Source: an uncultured Aliterella sp. (GTDB lineage Bacteria > Cyanobacteriota > Cyanobacteriia > Cyanobacteriales > Chroococcidiopsidaceae). Taken from it: a stretch of 5,182 nt of DNA. The notes beneath the pieces are model-generated. The model was not told where the DNA came from, did not search any database, and saw only the letters and a list, made by a program, of their open reading frames with translations. Position numbers and translations under genes: made by a program. The stretch is taken from NCBI GenBank assembly GCA_905479905.1, contig CAJQOK010000327.1:1-5182 (forward strand), written 5' to 3'. Shown one piece after another: positions 4,732-5,182 of the stretch (the stretch's first letter is position 1; each line of letters begins with the position of its first letter).

Positions 4732-5182
4732 ATGCTACTGCGAAGTTTATCATTTAAAATCCGTCCCTACCTATTTGCACCCTGGAAGCAAATAGATTTA
4801 TGGCTGCTGGGCTTATGCGTGAGTGTAACGCTGTTTGGCGGCTTGATGATTCGCAGTGCCGAATTAAACCAAGGACTTACCGACTGGTGGCAGCATTGGC
4901 TTGTAGGCGGCGTAGGTTTGGCGATCGCTATGCTGATTGCTCGGTGGCGTTACGAAAACTTGCTACAGTTGCATTGGGTAATTTATGGCATTACCAATAT
5001 CAGCCTCATAGCAGTAATGATAATTGGGACTACAGCTAAAGGAGCGCAACGCTGGATTCCCATAGGTGGCTTCAATGTCCAACCATCAGAATTTGCCAAA
5101 GTTGGCGTTATTATTACCTTGGCGGCAATTCTGCATACCAAAACTGCCTCGACAATTCCAGCTTTTTTAAAGGCTTTAGCAA
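4732..5182 (+). CDS. rodA: RodA, SEDS-family peptidoglycan glycosyltransferase, N-terminal part
   Basis: RodA is a multi-pass inner-membrane enzyme that polymerises lipid II into glycan strands with a class B penicillin-binding protein during cell elongation. Only the first 150 codons are present (SEDS proteins are usually about 370-420 residues); the frame is open to the window edge. Visible features: a short basic cytoplasmic N-terminus with PWKQIDLWLL (17-26); a membrane segment at about 22-40 ending in LMIRSAE; an amphipathic loop with WWQHWLVGG (52-60) leading into a second segment; a third at about 82-99; and the SEDS signature KGAQRWIPIGGFNVQPSEFAK (103-123, from GAQRW through QPSEFAK), followed by a hydrophobic segment. 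RodA is favoured over FtsW by the short N-terminus and by the IGGFNVQPSEFAK form of the motif. The ATG is the first after an in-frame TGA (4717-4719), with no alternative start between. No Shine-Dalgarno is evident. The catalytic aspartate lies beyond the window. Confidence 0.93.
   Translation, partial: MLLRSLSFKIRPYLFAPWKQIDLWLLGLCVSVTLFGGLMIRSAELNQGLTDWWQHWLVGGVGLAIAMLIARWRYENLLQLHWVIYGITNISLIAVMIIGTTAKGAQRWIPIGGFNVQPSEFAKVGVIITLAAILHTKTASTIPAFLKALA

Noticed and set aside
4800..5039. Plus-strand open frame of 79 codons
   Set aside because: It is an alternative frame of rodA. The rodA frame starting at 4732 gives the SEDS signature and membrane segments, while this one gives arginine/cysteine-rich noise.

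Overview
The window is cyanobacterial chromosome, judged from sequence alone. The octamer GCGATCGC (HIP1), which is over-represented in many cyanobacterial genomes, occurs five times in 5.2 kb (612-619, 1229-1236, 2770-2777, 3873-3880, 4921-4928). Chance predicts well under one. The genes also read as cyanobacterial types: a type II NADH dehydrogenase, a PilT2-like pilus ATPase and a RodA with a typical cyanobacterial N-terminus. Base composition is moderately AT-rich, with long AT-rich spacers.

Left half, all genes on the minus strand: a 3'-truncated NDH-2 flavoprotein (1-1156); a small soluble protein made of four 24-residue MshEN-type motifs, in effect two tandem GspE/MshE N-terminal domains with no ATPase attached (1277-1669); and a small membrane protein of unknown function with a strong Shine-Dalgarno (1971-2342). 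A clear intrinsic terminator (1903-1926) closes the membrane protein gene. The 300-base gap before the MshEN-like gene also holds a near-perfect hairpin and a GC-rich repeat element.

Right half, plus strand: an AT-rich 620-base spacer with nothing firmly identifiable; a complete PilT-family retraction ATPase with an unusual proline-rich N-terminus containing an 11-residue tandem repeat (2963-4315); a structured RNA gene of about 185 nt with a perfect TATAAT box at the right distance, most likely 6S RNA (about 4400-4583); a hairpin/U-tract terminator; and the first 150 codons of rodA (4732 to the window end).

The genes do not form one operon; each seems to have its own upstream region. The most interesting theme is type IV pilus control. 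A pilT and a stand-alone tandem MshEN-like protein, a fold known in MshE/PilB ATPases to bind cyclic di-GMP, lie about 1.3 kb apart. A functional link is inference only. I see no mobile element, CRISPR array or tRNA.
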